Shown: positions 26,458 to 35,122, numbered from the stretch's first letter. The stretch is 55,200 nucleotides of DNA from Azospirillum sp. 412522 (GCF_019805165.1 NZ_RWIJ01000037.1:1-55200); one strand, 5' to 3'. Notes: generated by a model not told the origin, from the letters alone. A program made the numbers and translations.

Positions 26458-27960
26458 ATGCCGACCGCCAAGCCGCGCTTCACCCTGGCTGCCGCCACAA
26501 TCCTGGCGCTGGCCGTCCAAGGGGCCGCCGCCCAGAGTGCCATGGCCCAGCCGCGCACCGACCTCGTCGTCGGCATGGCGCTGGAGCCGCCGCATCTCGA
26601 TCCCACCGCCGGCGCGGCCGGCGCCATCAAGGAAGTCACCTACGCCAACCTGTTCGAACCGCTGCTGCGCGTCGATGGCGACGGCAAGCTGGTCCCCGGC
26701 CTGGCGGAGCGCTGGACGGTGTCGGAGGACGGGCTGATCTACCGTTTCAGCCTGCGCCCCAACGCGAAGTTCCACGACGGCACGGCCGCCGATTCCGCCG
26801 ACGTGAAGTTCACGCTCGACCGCGCCCGCGCCGCCGACTCGGTCAATGCCCAGAAGGCCTATTTCGCCCCCATCGCCAAGGTGGAGACGCCGGATCCGCA
26901 CACGGCGGTCGTCACCCTGTCGCGTCCCGACGGCCTGTTCCTGTTCCACATGGCGAGCGGCGACGCCGCCATCGTCGCCCCGGAATCGGCGGCGACCAAC
27001 AAGCAGAAGCCCGTCGGCACCGGTCCCTTCCGCTTCGACCGCTGGGTCGCCGGCGACCGCGTCGTGCTGGTCCGCAACCCCGACTATGACGGCGTCCAGC
27101 CGAAGCTCGACCGCGTGACCTTCCGCTTCGTCAGCGACCCCGCCGCCCAGGTGGCGGCGCTGAAGGCCGGCGACATCGATGCCTTCACCCTGTTCAGCAC
27201 CTACGAGGCGCTGCCGGAGTTCCGCAGCGACCCGAAATTCACGGTGACGGTCGGCTCGACCGAAGGCGAGACGCTGCTGTCGACCAACAACGCGCGCAAG
27301 CCCTTCGACGACGTCCGCGTCCGCCGCGCCATGGCCCACGCCATCGACCGCCAGACGCTGATCGAGGGGGTGCTCTACGGCAACGGCGTCGCCATCGGCA
27401 GCCATTTCCCGCCCCACCGCGAGGGCTATGTCGACCTGACCGGCCTGTACCCCTACGACCCGGCCAAGGCGAAGGCGCTGCTGGCCGAAGCGGGATATCC
27501 CAATGGTTTCGACACGACCCTGCGCCTGCCGCCGCCGCCCTACGCGCGCCGCGGCGGCGAACTGGTCGCCGCCATGCTGGCCGAGGTCGGCATCCGCGCC
27601 AAGATCGAGCCGGTGGAATGGGCGGCCTGGCTGGAGAAGACGTTCAAGGGCAAGGACTACGACCTGACCATGATCGCCCACACCGAGCCGCTGGACATCG
27701 ACATCTACGCCCGCCCCGACTACTACTTCAACTACAAGAGCGAGCGCTTCAACGCCCTGAACGACGAGTTGAACCGCACCCAGGACCCGGCCAAACGCGA
27801 CGCCCTTTACGGCGAGGAGCAGAAGGTGCTGGCCGAGGATGCGGTCAACGGTTTCCTGTTCATGCTGCCGTCGGTGACGGTGCAGAAGGCGAACCTCACC
27901 GGCATGTGGGTGAACCGCCCGGTCCAGGCCAACGACGTCACCGGGGTCTCCTGGAAGTAA
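26458..27960 (+). CDS. DppA-like peptide/nickel-type ABC substrate-binding protein
   Basis: A 500-residue family 5 binding protein with a signal peptide ending near AAAQSAMAQP. Core motifs include the mature start TDLVVGMALEPPHLDPTAG, ANLFEPLLRVDGDGKLVPGLAERW, PVGTGPFRFDRW and VRRAMAHAIDRQTLIEGV, all standard for DppA/OppA/NikA-type proteins that bind dipeptides, oligopeptides or metal chelates. It is 13 bases upstream of the first permease, so it is the natural partner of that pair. Ligand specificity is not readable. GGGGAG lies a little upstream of ATG 26458. Confidence 0.9.
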   Translation: MPTAKPRFTLAAATILALAVQGAAAQSAMAQPRTDLVVGMALEPPHLDPTAGAAGAIKEVTYANLFEPLLRVDGDGKLVPGLAERWTVSEDGLIYRFSLRPNAKFHDGTAADSADVKFTLDRARAADSVNAQKAYFAPIAKVETPDPHTAVVTLSRPDGLFLFHMASGDAAIVAPESAATNKQKPVGTGPFRFDRWVAGDRVVLVRNPDYDGVQPKLDRVTFRFVSDPAAQVAALKAGDIDAFTLFSTYEALPEFRSDPKFTVTVGSTEGETLLSTNNARKPFDDVRVRRAMAHAIDRQTLIEGVLYGNGVAIGSHFPPHREGYVDLTGLYPYDPAKAKALLAEAGYPNGFDTTLRLPPPPYARRGGELVAAMLAEVGIRAKIEPVEWAAWLEKTFKGKDYDLTMIAHTEPLDIDIYARPDYYFNYKSERFNALNDELNRTQDPAKRDALYGEEQKVLAEDAVNGFLFMLPSVTVQKANLTGMWVNRPVQANDVTGVSWK

Positions 27961-27973
27961 GGATAGGACCGGC

Positions 27974-28924
27974 GTGCTTGCGTTCCTGCTGCGACGGCTG
28001 GCCAGCCTGATCGTCACCGTCTGGCTGGCCAGCATCGTGGTCTTCGCGGTGCTGCAGCTGGTTCCCGGCGACCCGGCGCTGCTGATGCTGGGCGTCAACG
28101 CCCAGCCAGACACGCTGGCGGCATTGCGCAGCCAGATGGGGCTCGACCAGCCCGTCCTGACCCGCTACCTGCACTGGGCCGGCGCTCTGGCCCGTGGCGA
28201 CCTCGGCGTCAGCCTGACCTATGCCCGCCCGGTGGCCGAGCTGGTGGCGGAACGGCTGGCGGTGACCCTGCCGCTGTCCCTGCTGTCGCTGGTCCTCAGC
28301 ACTGCCGTCGCCCTGCCGCTCGGCCTGCTGGCGGCGGCGCGGCGGGGGCGGGGCGGCGACTGGGCGGTGCTGGGCTTCGCGCAGCTCGGCGTGTCGATGC
28401 CCAGCTTCTGGATCGCCATCCTGCTGATCCTGCTGTTCTCGCTGACCCTGCACTGGTTCCCGGCCGGCGGTTTTCCGGGGTGGGGCGGCGGCATCGGCCC
28501 GGCGCTGCATGCGCTGCTGCTGCCAGCATTGGCGCTGGCGGTGCCGGAGGCGGCTATCCTCGCCCGCGTGACCCGCACCGCCGTCCTCGACACGCTGGGG
28601 GAGGACCATGTCCGCACCGCCCGCGCCAAGGGCGTCGGCCGCGCGGCGGTCCTGCTGCGCCACGCCCTGCCCAACGCCTTGATCCCGGTGGCGACGGTGC
28701 TGGGGCTGCAAATCTCCTTCCTCGTCGCCGGGGCGGTGGTGGTGGAGAATGTCTTCACCCTGCCGGGGCTGGGCAGGCTGCTCTATCAGGCCATCGGCCA
28801 GCGGGACCTGATCGTGGTGCAGGGGGTGGTCGTTCTGCTGGCTCTGTTCGTCGTCGTTGTGAACGCCCTGGTCGACATCGCCTGCGCGCTGGCCGACCCG
28901 CGGCCGAAAGGGGGGGAGTCGTGA
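27974..28924 (+). CDS. DppB-like ABC transporter permease
   Basis: A 316-residue inner-membrane permease of the peptide/nickel class: N-terminal segment LLRRLASLIVTVWLASIVVFAVLQLVPGDPA (the PGDPA motif is typical), the conserved MGLDQPVLTRYLHW, about six membrane helices, and the EAA-type loop LGEDHVRTARAKGVGRAAVLLRHALPNALIPV that docks on the ATPase. Translation starts with GTG 27974 (GGATAGGA upstream). It couples by a GTGA overlap to the second permease. No ATPase gene follows. Confidence 0.93.
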   Translation: MLAFLLRRLASLIVTVWLASIVVFAVLQLVPGDPALLMLGVNAQPDTLAALRSQMGLDQPVLTRYLHWAGALARGDLGVSLTYARPVAELVAERLAVTLPLSLLSLVLSTAVALPLGLLAAARRGRGGDWAVLGFAQLGVSMPSFWIAILLILLFSLTLHWFPAGGFPGWGGGIGPALHALLLPALALAVPEAAILARVTRTAVLDTLGEDHVRTARAKGVGRAAVLLRHALPNALIPVATVLGLQISFLVAGAVVVENVFTLPGLGRLLYQAIGQRDLIVVQGVVVLLALFVVVVNALVDIACALADPRPKGGES

Positions 28925-29748
28925 GGCGGAAACTGCCCCTCTCCCTCCGTCTCGGCGCCGCGCTGACCCTGCTGCTGGTCGCCGTGGCGCTCTTGTCGCT
29001 GCTGTGGACGCCCTACCCGGCGGAGCAGGTGCGGGTGGTCGCCCGGCTGCGGCCGCCCAGCGCCGACCATTGGCTCGGCACCGACCATTTCGGGCGCGAC
29101 GTGCTGTCGATGATCATGGTCGGCGCCCGCAACTCGCTGGCCGTCGGGGCGGCGGCGGTCGGGCTGGGCCTGCTGGGCGGCGTGCCGCTCGGGCTGCTAG
29201 CCGCCGCGCTGGGGCGCTGGGGGGACGAGGTGGTGGCGCGGCTGGGCGATCTGGTCTTCGCCTTCCCGGCCGTGCTGACGGCGATCCTGCTGACCGCGGC
29301 GCTGGGCGCCGGAGCCATCAACGTCGTCGTGGCGCTGGCGCTGTTCAACGCCGCGGTGCTGGCCCGCGTCACCCGCGGCGCGGCGCTGGCGGTGTGGCGG
29401 CGGCCCTTCGTCGGGGCGGCGCTGGCGCTGGGGCGGGGACCGCTGTCGGCGACGCTGGTGCATGTGCTGCCCAACATCGCCGGCATCGTCGTGGTCCAGG
29501 CCACCGTGCTGTTCGCCGTCGCCATCGTCAACGAGGCGGCGCTGAGCTATCTCGGCCTCGGCATCCAGCCGCCCAGCCCGAGCTGGGGCAAGATGCTGGG
29601 CGACGCCCAGACCCACCTGTTCAACGCGCCCTTGCAGGCGGTCTTCCCAGGCGTGGCGATCGCGCTCAGCGTCATGGGGCTGACGATGCTGGGCGACGGC
29701 CTGCGCGACTGGCTCGACCCGCGGCACCGGTCGTCCGGGATGATGTGA
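28921..29748 (+). CDS. DppC-like ABC transporter permease
   Basis: Second permease, 275 residues, forming the heterodimeric membrane channel with the preceding DppB-like protein. It has the DppC hallmarks: an N-terminal membrane segment, HWLGTDHFGRDVLSMIMVGARNSL, five further helices, an EAA loop (RRPFVGAALALGRGPLSATLVHVLPNIAGIVVV) and LSYLGLGIQPPSPSWGKML. The GTG start overlaps the upstream stop (GTGA). The EAA loop is less canonical than in the first permease. The next gene lies on the other strand, so DppD/DppF-type ATPases must be encoded elsewhere or shared with another importer. Confidence 0.93.
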   Translation: MRRKLPLSLRLGAALTLLLVAVALLSLLWTPYPAEQVRVVARLRPPSADHWLGTDHFGRDVLSMIMVGARNSLAVGAAAVGLGLLGGVPLGLLAAALGRWGDEVVARLGDLVFAFPAVLTAILLTAALGAGAINVVVALALFNAAVLARVTRGAALAVWRRPFVGAALALGRGPLSATLVHVLPNIAGIVVVQATVLFAVAIVNEAALSYLGLGIQPPSPSWGKMLGDAQTHLFNAPLQAVFPGVAIALSVMGLTMLGDGLRDWLDPRHRSSGMM

Positions 29749-29751
29749 GCG

Positions 29752-31404
29752 CTACCCCACCTGCCGCGTCCGCTCCGACAGCTCGATCAGGTCCATCAGC
29801 TCGTTGCTCTTCCAGTAGCGCGACTTGCCGACCTCCGTGCGCGCCGTGGCGACGAGGTCGTCGATGATCGCCTGCTCCTCGGCGCCCAGCGCGCCGCCGC
29901 GCTCCAGCCGGTGCGACAGCAGGCGGGTCATGTTGTGGCTGAAGGTCGGGATCCAGGCGCTGACCCGCTGGCCGAACACGCCGGCGATGGCGTCGATGCG
30001 CAGGAGATGCTCCATCCGCTCGTCCAGCGGGTCGGTCTCCTCGAACTTCATCGCCCTCTCGACGTTTGCGCGCAGCTCCTCCAGCAGGGTCTCGCGCCAC
30101 TTCACCAGATCGTAGGTCTCGAAGCCGAAGTCGCGCGACATCGCCTGCCAGCGCCACAGCAGCCGGTCGAGCCAGACGACGTCGGCATGGTCGATCACCG
30201 GCTGGCGCCGGGCGGCGGCGGCCTGGGCCGAGCGTTCCATCGCCACCGCGGCGACGCGGCTGCCGATGATCTTGGCCGCCTGGGTCCAGGCGTTGCGGAA
30301 GGCCGGCTCGCTGCGCCGGTCCTCCATCAGCCCGGCCGAGGTGGCGGCATGGACCAGCTGGTCGAGCCGCTGCACCAGAGCCTCCAGCCGCGCCTTCTCC
30401 TTGGCGCTGGGGCGGATGGCGGAGCCGGGGACCCGGTCGTTCAGCTTGAGGATGACGGTCAGCGCCGCGGTCAGGGCGCGGGTGACGCCGATGAAATGGC
30501 CGGTCAGCGCCGCGGTCATGGCGTCGCCGCGGCCTGGATCGACGCCGCTCTGCCGGATATAGAGCGCGGCCACCGGATAGTTGCGCTTCACCGTCAGGAC
30601 CGACAGCGGCAGCAGGTTCGCCAGATCGTCGCCGCAGCGCTCGCGCAGCGATTCGGTGGCGTCGAGCAGCCGGTCGGCAAGCCGGTTGGCCTCCGTCTCG
30701 GCGCTGGCGCCCGCCGGGAACTCCTCCAGCCGCTCGGCGACCGGCTTCACCGCCCCTTCGGCGTTGGCCAGAACCAGATGCATCAGCCGCAGCGTGCCGA
30801 CGTCGATGTGCGGCGTCTTTTCCAGGAAGCCCGACATCAGGCGGGTGCGGCGCGGCCGGTTGCGCGACATGCCGGCCAGCAGCTCGTCCACCGCCTTCTT
30901 GTTGGTCAGCACGGCGTCCAGATGCTTCACCGAGGCGACGCGCATCCGTTCCCTCATCACCATGGCGACGGGGGAGCGCAGGATGCGGTCGATCACGTCG
31001 CCGCGCGCCATCTCGTCCAGCGTCTCCTGCGCCTCCACCGCCAGCAGCGGGAAGGCGTCGCGGCTCAGCGCCTCCCACAGGGCGCCGATATCGACCCGTT
31101 GCAGCATGCCGGGGACGGCGACGCCGCCGTGGAACAGCACGTCGTCGTCGATCAGGAAGGCTTCGAACAGGTTGGTGAACAGGCGCCGGGCGCGGTTGGT
31201 GCGCTGGCGGTTCAGATACTCGATGACATACTGGCGGACGAGCTGGACCCGGTCGGTCGGCTCGTTGTCCATCCCCTCGATCTCGCTCAGCAGGCTGTAG
31301 ACGAGGCTGGCGGGCAGCCGCGTCACCAGGGCGTCGATCTTGTGCCGCAGCTCGTCCTGGGGCAGCTCTTCCGGACGAAGCTCGCCGGTCGTGTCGTCGG
31401 TCAT
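29752..31404 (-). CDS. conserved-looking helical protein of unknown function
   Basis: I do not recognise this 550-residue protein. It has no signal peptide, no obvious membrane segment and no nucleotide-binding motif. It is rich in Ala, Leu, Arg, Glu and Asp with long predicted helices throughout, such as ERLEEFPAGASAETEANRLA and KEKARLEALVQRLDQLVHAA, so it is probably an all-helical cytoplasmic protein. Codon usage matches its neighbours, arguing for a long-resident gene. It begins at the ATG of MTDDTTGELRPEELP; a longer N-terminus to 31479 is arginine-rich and unlikely. Its 3' end nearly abuts the convergent permease gene, and gpt lies 150 bases upstream on the same strand. Confidence 0.8.
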   Translation of the reverse strand: MTDDTTGELRPEELPQDELRHKIDALVTRLPASLVYSLLSEIEGMDNEPTDRVQLVRQYVIEYLNRQRTNRARRLFTNLFEAFLIDDDVLFHGGVAVPGMLQRVDIGALWEALSRDAFPLLAVEAQETLDEMARGDVIDRILRSPVAMVMRERMRVASVKHLDAVLTNKKAVDELLAGMSRNRPRRTRLMSGFLEKTPHIDVGTLRLMHLVLANAEGAVKPVAERLEEFPAGASAETEANRLADRLLDATESLRERCGDDLANLLPLSVLTVKRNYPVAALYIRQSGVDPGRGDAMTAALTGHFIGVTRALTAALTVILKLNDRVPGSAIRPSAKEKARLEALVQRLDQLVHAATSAGLMEDRRSEPAFRNAWTQAAKIIGSRVAAVAMERSAQAAAARRQPVIDHADVVWLDRLLWRWQAMSRDFGFETYDLVKWRETLLEELRANVERAMKFEETDPLDERMEHLLRIDAIAGVFGQRVSAWIPTFSHNMTRLLSHRLERGGALGAEEQAIIDDLVATARTEVGKSRYWKSNELMDLIELSERTRQVG

Positions 31405-31473
31405 GCGCGGGCCGCCACGCGATGTGTTGCAAGATGCCGGCGGGCGCGGACGCACCACCCGCGCGTATTTAGG

Positions 31474-31496
31474 ACGCAAACGGTAAATTTTTGCGT
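31474..31496. promoter_or_regulatory. inverted repeat upstream of the unknown 550-residue protein gene
   Basis: ACGCAAA / TTTGCGT, a perfect 7-bp inverted repeat around a 9-base AT-rich centre, about 70 bases upstream of the start codon at 31404. Its place and symmetry suit a repressor or activator site, but no regulator is identified. Confidence 0.35.
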
Positions 31497-31508
31497 AAGG
31501 AACCGGGG

Positions 31509-31540
31509 GCGGCCGCCCCCATCGGGTGGGGGCAGGCCGC
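31509..31540 (-). terminator. hairpin after gpt
   Basis: Long GC-rich stem (31509-31521 with 31527-31540, one bulged base, 5-base loop) beginning 15 bases after the gpt stop on the minus strand. No proper U-run follows, so termination strength is uncertain. Confidence 0.5.
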
Positions 31541-31554
31541 GCCGTTCTTGTCCG

Positions 31555-32049
31555 TCAGCCGTTCCGCTGCTTGGCGATCGGCTGCGAGAATTGCAGCTCG
31601 ATGTCCCAGGGGAAATGGATCCAGGTGTCCTGGCTGACTTCGGTGATGAAGGTGTCGACCAGCGGGCGGCCGGCGGGCTTGGCGTAGACGGTGGCAAAAT
31701 GGGCCTTGGGCAGCATCTTGCGCACGATCTCGGCCGTCTTGCCGGTGTCCACCAGATCGTCGATGATCAGCCAGCCCTCGCCGTCGCCGGCATTGGCGCC
31801 CTCGACGCCCTTCAGGATCGTCGCGTTGCGCTGCTGCTGGTGGTCGTAGCTGGAGACACAGACGGTGTCGATCATGCGGATTTCCAGCTCGCGCGCGATG
31901 ATCGCCGCCGGAACCATGCCGCCGCGCGTGATCGCGATGATGCCCTTCCACGGGCCGCGGTCGATCAGGCGCCAGGCCAGCGCCTTGGCATTGCGGTGGA
32001 GCTCTTCCCAGGACACCGGGAAATGCTTGTTGAAGGGGGCTTCGGCCAC
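31555..32049 (-). CDS. gpt: xanthine-guanine phosphoribosyltransferase
   Basis: Salvages xanthine and guanine with PRPP to give XMP and GMP. The 164-residue protein has the PRPP-binding loop LIIDDLVDTGKTAE and the early ITRGGMVPAAIIARELEIR typical of Gpt, plus FPWDIELQFSQP near the end. The best start is GTG 32049, giving VAEAPFNKHFPVSWEELHRNA, with GGAG eight bases upstream; no suitably placed ATG exists. It lies just upstream of, and on the opposite strand to, the first tRNA-Arg copy. Confidence 0.92.
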   Translation of the reverse strand: MAEAPFNKHFPVSWEELHRNAKALAWRLIDRGPWKGIIAITRGGMVPAAIIARELEIRMIDTVCVSSYDHQQQRNATILKGVEGANAGDGEGWLIIDDLVDTGKTAEIVRKMLPKAHFATVYAKPAGRPLVDTFITEVSQDTWIHFPWDIELQFSQPIAKQRNG

Positions 32050-32185
32050 GGGACTGACTCCAAAAACGGCAAGGGGACTGTATACCCCAGCCGCCGCCGC
32101 CCGGCAATCGGGGGCGATTCCCGTGCTCAAGACCCGTCGTCGCAGAGCCCATGCCGGCACCGCCGAAAATTCGTCAAAAAAGCGC

Positions 32186-32214
32186 TTGCGGGTCCGGGGG
32201 CTTCTGAGTATGTT
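32186..32214 (+). promoter_or_regulatory. promoter of tRNA-Arg copy 1
   Basis: -35 TTGCGG (32186-32191), a 17-base spacer and -10 TATGTT (32209-32214), about 55 bases upstream of the tRNA 5' end. The spacing and boxes are duplicated at the second copy, which supports the call. Confidence 0.6.
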
Positions 32215-32268
32215 GCGCGCCTCGACGCCGACGGCCCGCCGCCGACGCCGGGGATGAAGATACACAGC

Positions 32269-32345
32269 GCGCCCGTAGCTCAGCTGGATAGAGCATCAGA
32301 CTACGAATCTGAGGGTCAGGAGTTCGAATCTCTTCGGGCGCGCCA
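32269..32345 (+). tRNA. tRNA-Arg (anticodon ACG), copy 1
   Basis: Complete 77-base cloverleaf with encoded CCA. The acceptor GCGCCCG pairs with CGGGCGC, the anticodon stem is TCAGA/TCTGA with loop CTACGAA (anticodon ACG, presumably deaminated to ICG, reading CGU/CGC/CGA), and the T-loop is TTCGAAT. The sequence is identical to the copy at 35046. Confidence 0.96.
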
Positions 32346-32374
32346 TCTTCCGGAAAATCAGGTGTTTACGATCG

Positions 32375-32403
32375 GGCGGCCTTCTGGCCGCCTTTCGTGT
32401 TTT
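32375..32403 (+). terminator. intrinsic terminator after tRNA-Arg copy 1
   Basis: Stem GGCGGCC / GGCCGCC around loop TTCT, followed by TTTCGTGTTTT, 30 bases after the tRNA. It also sits at the 3' side of the convergent chemoreceptor gene and could act in both directions. Confidence 0.75.
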
Positions 32404-32479
32404 CGGGCCAAGCCGCAGCTCTGCGGAACGGGACGGAACCCTGCGGCTCCGCCCGTCCTCCCGCCCAAGACGCCCGCCG

Positions 32480-34579
32480 CTATGCCCGGCGGATTTCCGC
32501 CAGGAAGCCGCCGACGTCGTCCTTCAGCGCTTCCGCCTGCCGGTTCATCAGTTCCGCCGCCTCCAGCACGTCGGCGGCGACGGCGCGTGACTGCTCCACC
32601 GTCCGGGCGAGGTCGGAGATGCTGGCGGAGATGCGGTTGGCGGCAGTCGATACCTCCTGCACGTTGCGGGCGATCTCGTTGGTCGCCGCCCCCTGCTCCT
32701 CCACCGCGGCGACGATGCCGGTGGTGACGCCGTTCATCTGCCGGATCACCGTCGATACCGACCGCACGCCCTCGACCGCGTCCTGGGTCATGTTCTGGAT
32801 GCGGGCGATCCGGTCGGTGATGTCCTGGGTGGCGCGGCCGGTCTGGGTGGCCAGCCCCTTGACCTCGCTGGCGACCACGGCGAAGCCCTTGCCGGCCTCT
32901 CCCGCCCGCGCCGCCTCGATGGTGGCGTTCAGCGCCAGCAGGTTGGTCTGGCCGGCGATGTCGCCGATCAGGGTGACGATGGCGCCGATGGCCTCGCTGG
33001 CCTCGGCCAGCTCGACGATGATGGCGTCCGTCCGCTCCGTCCGCGCGATGGCGTCCTGCGAGATGGTGGCGGATTCCGCCATGCGCCGGCTGATCTCGCC
33101 GATCGAGGCCGACAGCTCCTGGGCGGCCGCGGCCACGGTCTCGACGCCGGCCGAGGCCTCGTGCGCCGCGGCGGCGACGGCGCCGCTGTCGCCGGCCGAT
33201 TGTTCCGAGATCCGGGTCACCGCCGCCGAGGTGCCCATCATATGGGCCGCCGCGGTCTCGACCGACTCCAGGCTGCTGCCGACCCGGCCGCTGAAATCGC
33301 CGCACAGCCGGTCGACCGCCGTGGTGCGCGCCGCCGCCGCCGCCTGGGCCGCGACCTGCGCCTGCACCATTTCGGCATGCTGGCGCCCGTTGTCGCGCAG
33401 CACCAGCAGCGCCTGCTGCATCCGGCCGATCTCGTCGCCGCGCCCGTCGTTCGGCAGGTCGACGTCGTAATCACGATGGGCCAGCCGGTCGATCGCCACG
33501 GTCAGGATGTGGATCGGCCGGGTCACCCGGCGCCACACCACCAGCAGCCCGGCGACCGACAGGCCGATCGCCAGCGCCAGGATGGCGGACTGGATCATCA
33601 GCTGGCGCTGGGCCCGGTCGGCCTTCCAGTCGGCATGGGCGACCATCTCCTCCAGCGCTGCGTTGACCAGCGCGTTGAGCGGCGCTTGGTCGCCGGCCTC
33701 GCGCTTCACCCAGGCCTCCGCGGTGATGTCAGGCTTGCCGCCGGTCGACAGCGCGTCGAGGACGATCTTGCGCCGGGCGCCGCCGGTCTCGAAGAACTGG
33801 CTCCTGGCGGCCTCGACGGCCTCGACGATGCGCTTGGGCGCGTCGGGGCGCTTGGCCGCATCGGTGATGAGGGTCCAGGCCGTGTCGATCCGCCCGCGCT
33901 CTTCGGCCGCCGTCAGGATTTCCGCCTGGGTCCAGGGCCGTCCCTCGCCGATGGCGGCGCTGGCCGACAGGATTTCCGTGGAGGTGCGCAGCCGGACGAC
34001 CCAGGCGGCGCGTTTCAGGGCGAGAAGCTGGTCGGTGGTCGGATCGACCAGGGCGATGCCGGCGTCGACGGCGTCGGTCGCCGCCTGCACCGCGGCCAGA
34101 TAGGCGTCGGTGGTCTTCGGCCAGGACTCGACGGTGGTCCGGTCGCGCGTGGCCTTCGGCGTGCGCAGCGCGCTGTCCACCCGTCCCCGCAGCGCGTTCA
34201 GCGCATCGTGGCTCGACCGGATCCCCGTCGCGTAGGTCCCGAATCTGGCCGGGTCGAGCCGGTCGAGCGCCGCCATGCCGGGGGCGAAGGCGGCCTCGGC
34301 CTTCGCCCGCAGGTCGGTCACCGCTTTCACCGCGGCCTCGTCGGCGATGCCCTCCGCCCTCAGCGGGACCATGGTCGTGGCACGTTCCAGCCGCACCGAG
34401 CGCAGAGCCTCGTACAGCTGCTTGCTGGTCGCGGCTAGCGTGGCGACGCGGCTCGCGTCACGCTCGTTGCGTGCCGCGTCGACGAGGCCCGAGACGCTGG
34501 TGAAGACCGCAAGCATCCCGATCGTACCGATCACCACACTGAGAACCGCTCTGAGCGAGGTCTTTCGAAGCTGAATCAT
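32480..34579 (-). CDS. methyl-accepting chemotaxis protein
   Basis: Membrane chemoreceptor of 699 residues. TM1 (about 8-30, LRAVLSVVIGTIGMLAVFTSV) is followed by a large helical periplasmic domain of about 290 residues, including LYEALRSVRLERATTMVPLR, reminiscent of nitrate/nitrite-sensor-like helical bundles. Then come TM2 (SAILALAIGLSVAGLLVVW), HAMP (RPIHILTVAIDRLAHRDYDV) and a signalling domain with the hairpin-tip region GQTNLLALNATIEAARAGEA and FAVVASEVKGLATQTGRATQ. The ligand is unknown. An in-frame ATG seven codons upstream is an alternative start. No che genes are nearby, and the gene is bracketed by the two tRNA-Arg copies. Confidence 0.93.
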   Translation of the reverse strand: MIQLRKTSLRAVLSVVIGTIGMLAVFTSVSGLVDAARNERDASRVATLAATSKQLYEALRSVRLERATTMVPLRAEGIADEAAVKAVTDLRAKAEAAFAPGMAALDRLDPARFGTYATGIRSSHDALNALRGRVDSALRTPKATRDRTTVESWPKTTDAYLAAVQAATDAVDAGIALVDPTTDQLLALKRAAWVVRLRTSTEILSASAAIGEGRPWTQAEILTAAEERGRIDTAWTLITDAAKRPDAPKRIVEAVEAARSQFFETGGARRKIVLDALSTGGKPDITAEAWVKREAGDQAPLNALVNAALEEMVAHADWKADRAQRQLMIQSAILALAIGLSVAGLLVVWRRVTRPIHILTVAIDRLAHRDYDVDLPNDGRGDEIGRMQQALLVLRDNGRQHAEMVQAQVAAQAAAAARTTAVDRLCGDFSGRVGSSLESVETAAAHMMGTSAAVTRISEQSAGDSGAVAAAAHEASAGVETVAAAAQELSASIGEISRRMAESATISQDAIARTERTDAIIVELAEASEAIGAIVTLIGDIAGQTNLLALNATIEAARAGEAGKGFAVVASEVKGLATQTGRATQDITDRIARIQNMTQDAVEGVRSVSTVIRQMNGVTTGIVAAVEEQGAATNEIARNVQEVSTAANRISASISDLARTVEQSRAVAADVLEAAELMNRQAEALKDDVGGFLAEIRRA

Positions 34580-34951
34580 GGACGGGTCACACTTCATCCG
34601 TGTTTGCGGAGATACCGCTTCGTTGCTGGTGGGCGTCCCGCTCCCCAAAGGGTGACCGTTCTTCTTCAAGTCGGAACATCCGTTCCAATGAACAGCCATG
34701 CCTACTGTTCATTGTTTTCCTGTTCGACGGGACGGCTCTTTAATTGTTCGGCCAACATTCATAAATCTACGCCTGTCAAGGCCGCATCATAGACCGGGAA
34801 ATCTCTTATGAAACCTTAATGTTGCGACGATATGTCACGGAAAAAGCCACTTCCATTGACATATCCGCAAGTTGTCGTTGCCGATCCGGCAGCACAGAGG
34901 ATGGGCATCGCGATCCGACCGGCGGCGGAGCGGAGGGTGATTTTTTTCGAT
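34580..34951. other. gene-free, AT-richer gap between chemoreceptor and tRNA-Arg copy 2
   Basis: No convincing gene. The segment about 34660-34870 is clearly less GC-rich than the surroundings and presumably carries the chemoreceptor promoter on the minus strand. Short open frames here lack ribosome sites and have atypical composition. Confidence 0.6.
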
Positions 34952-34960
34952 AAAAAGCGC

Positions 34961-34989
34961 TTGCGCCCCGGGGGGCTTTTGAGTAGGTT
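34961..34989 (+). promoter_or_regulatory. promoter of tRNA-Arg copy 2
   Basis: -35 TTGCGC (34961-34966), a 17-base spacer and -10 TAGGTT (34984-34989). The -10 box is poorer than in copy 1 (TATGTT), so this copy may be expressed less. Confidence 0.55.
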
Positions 34990-35045
34990 GCGCGCCTCGA
35001 CGCCGACGGCCTGCCGCCGACGCCGGGGTGTTAAGGATACACAGC

Positions 35046-35122
35046 GCGCCCGTAGCTCAGCTGGATAGAGCATCAGACTACGAATCTGAGGGTCAGGAGT
35101 TCGAATCTCTTCGGGCGCGCCA
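35046..35122 (+). tRNA. tRNA-Arg (anticodon ACG), copy 2
   Basis: Same 77-base tRNA as at 32269-32345, with all cloverleaf stems and the encoded CCA intact. Followed within 60 bases by a terminator hairpin. Confidence 0.96.

Larger units (their letters stand above)
32177..32345 (+). repeat. duplicated tRNA-Arg segment, copy 1
   Basis: About 170 bases covering promoter, leader and the whole tRNA-Arg, nearly identical to 34952-35122 in the same orientation. Differences cluster in the promoter spacer, the -10 box and a few bases just ahead of the tRNA; the tRNA itself is identical. Confidence 0.9.
34952..35122 (+). repeat. duplicated tRNA-Arg segment, copy 2
   Basis: Second copy of the promoter-leader-tRNA-Arg segment (see 32177-32345), same orientation, about 2.8 kb downstream. 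The leader ahead of the tRNA differs by a few substitutions and a two-base length change. Confidence 0.9.

Noticed and set aside
34685..34792. Short frame beginning ATGAACAGCCATGCC between the chemoreceptor and tRNA-Arg copy 2.
   Set aside because: No ribosome site, Cys/Ser-rich unusual composition and codon use unlike real genes here.
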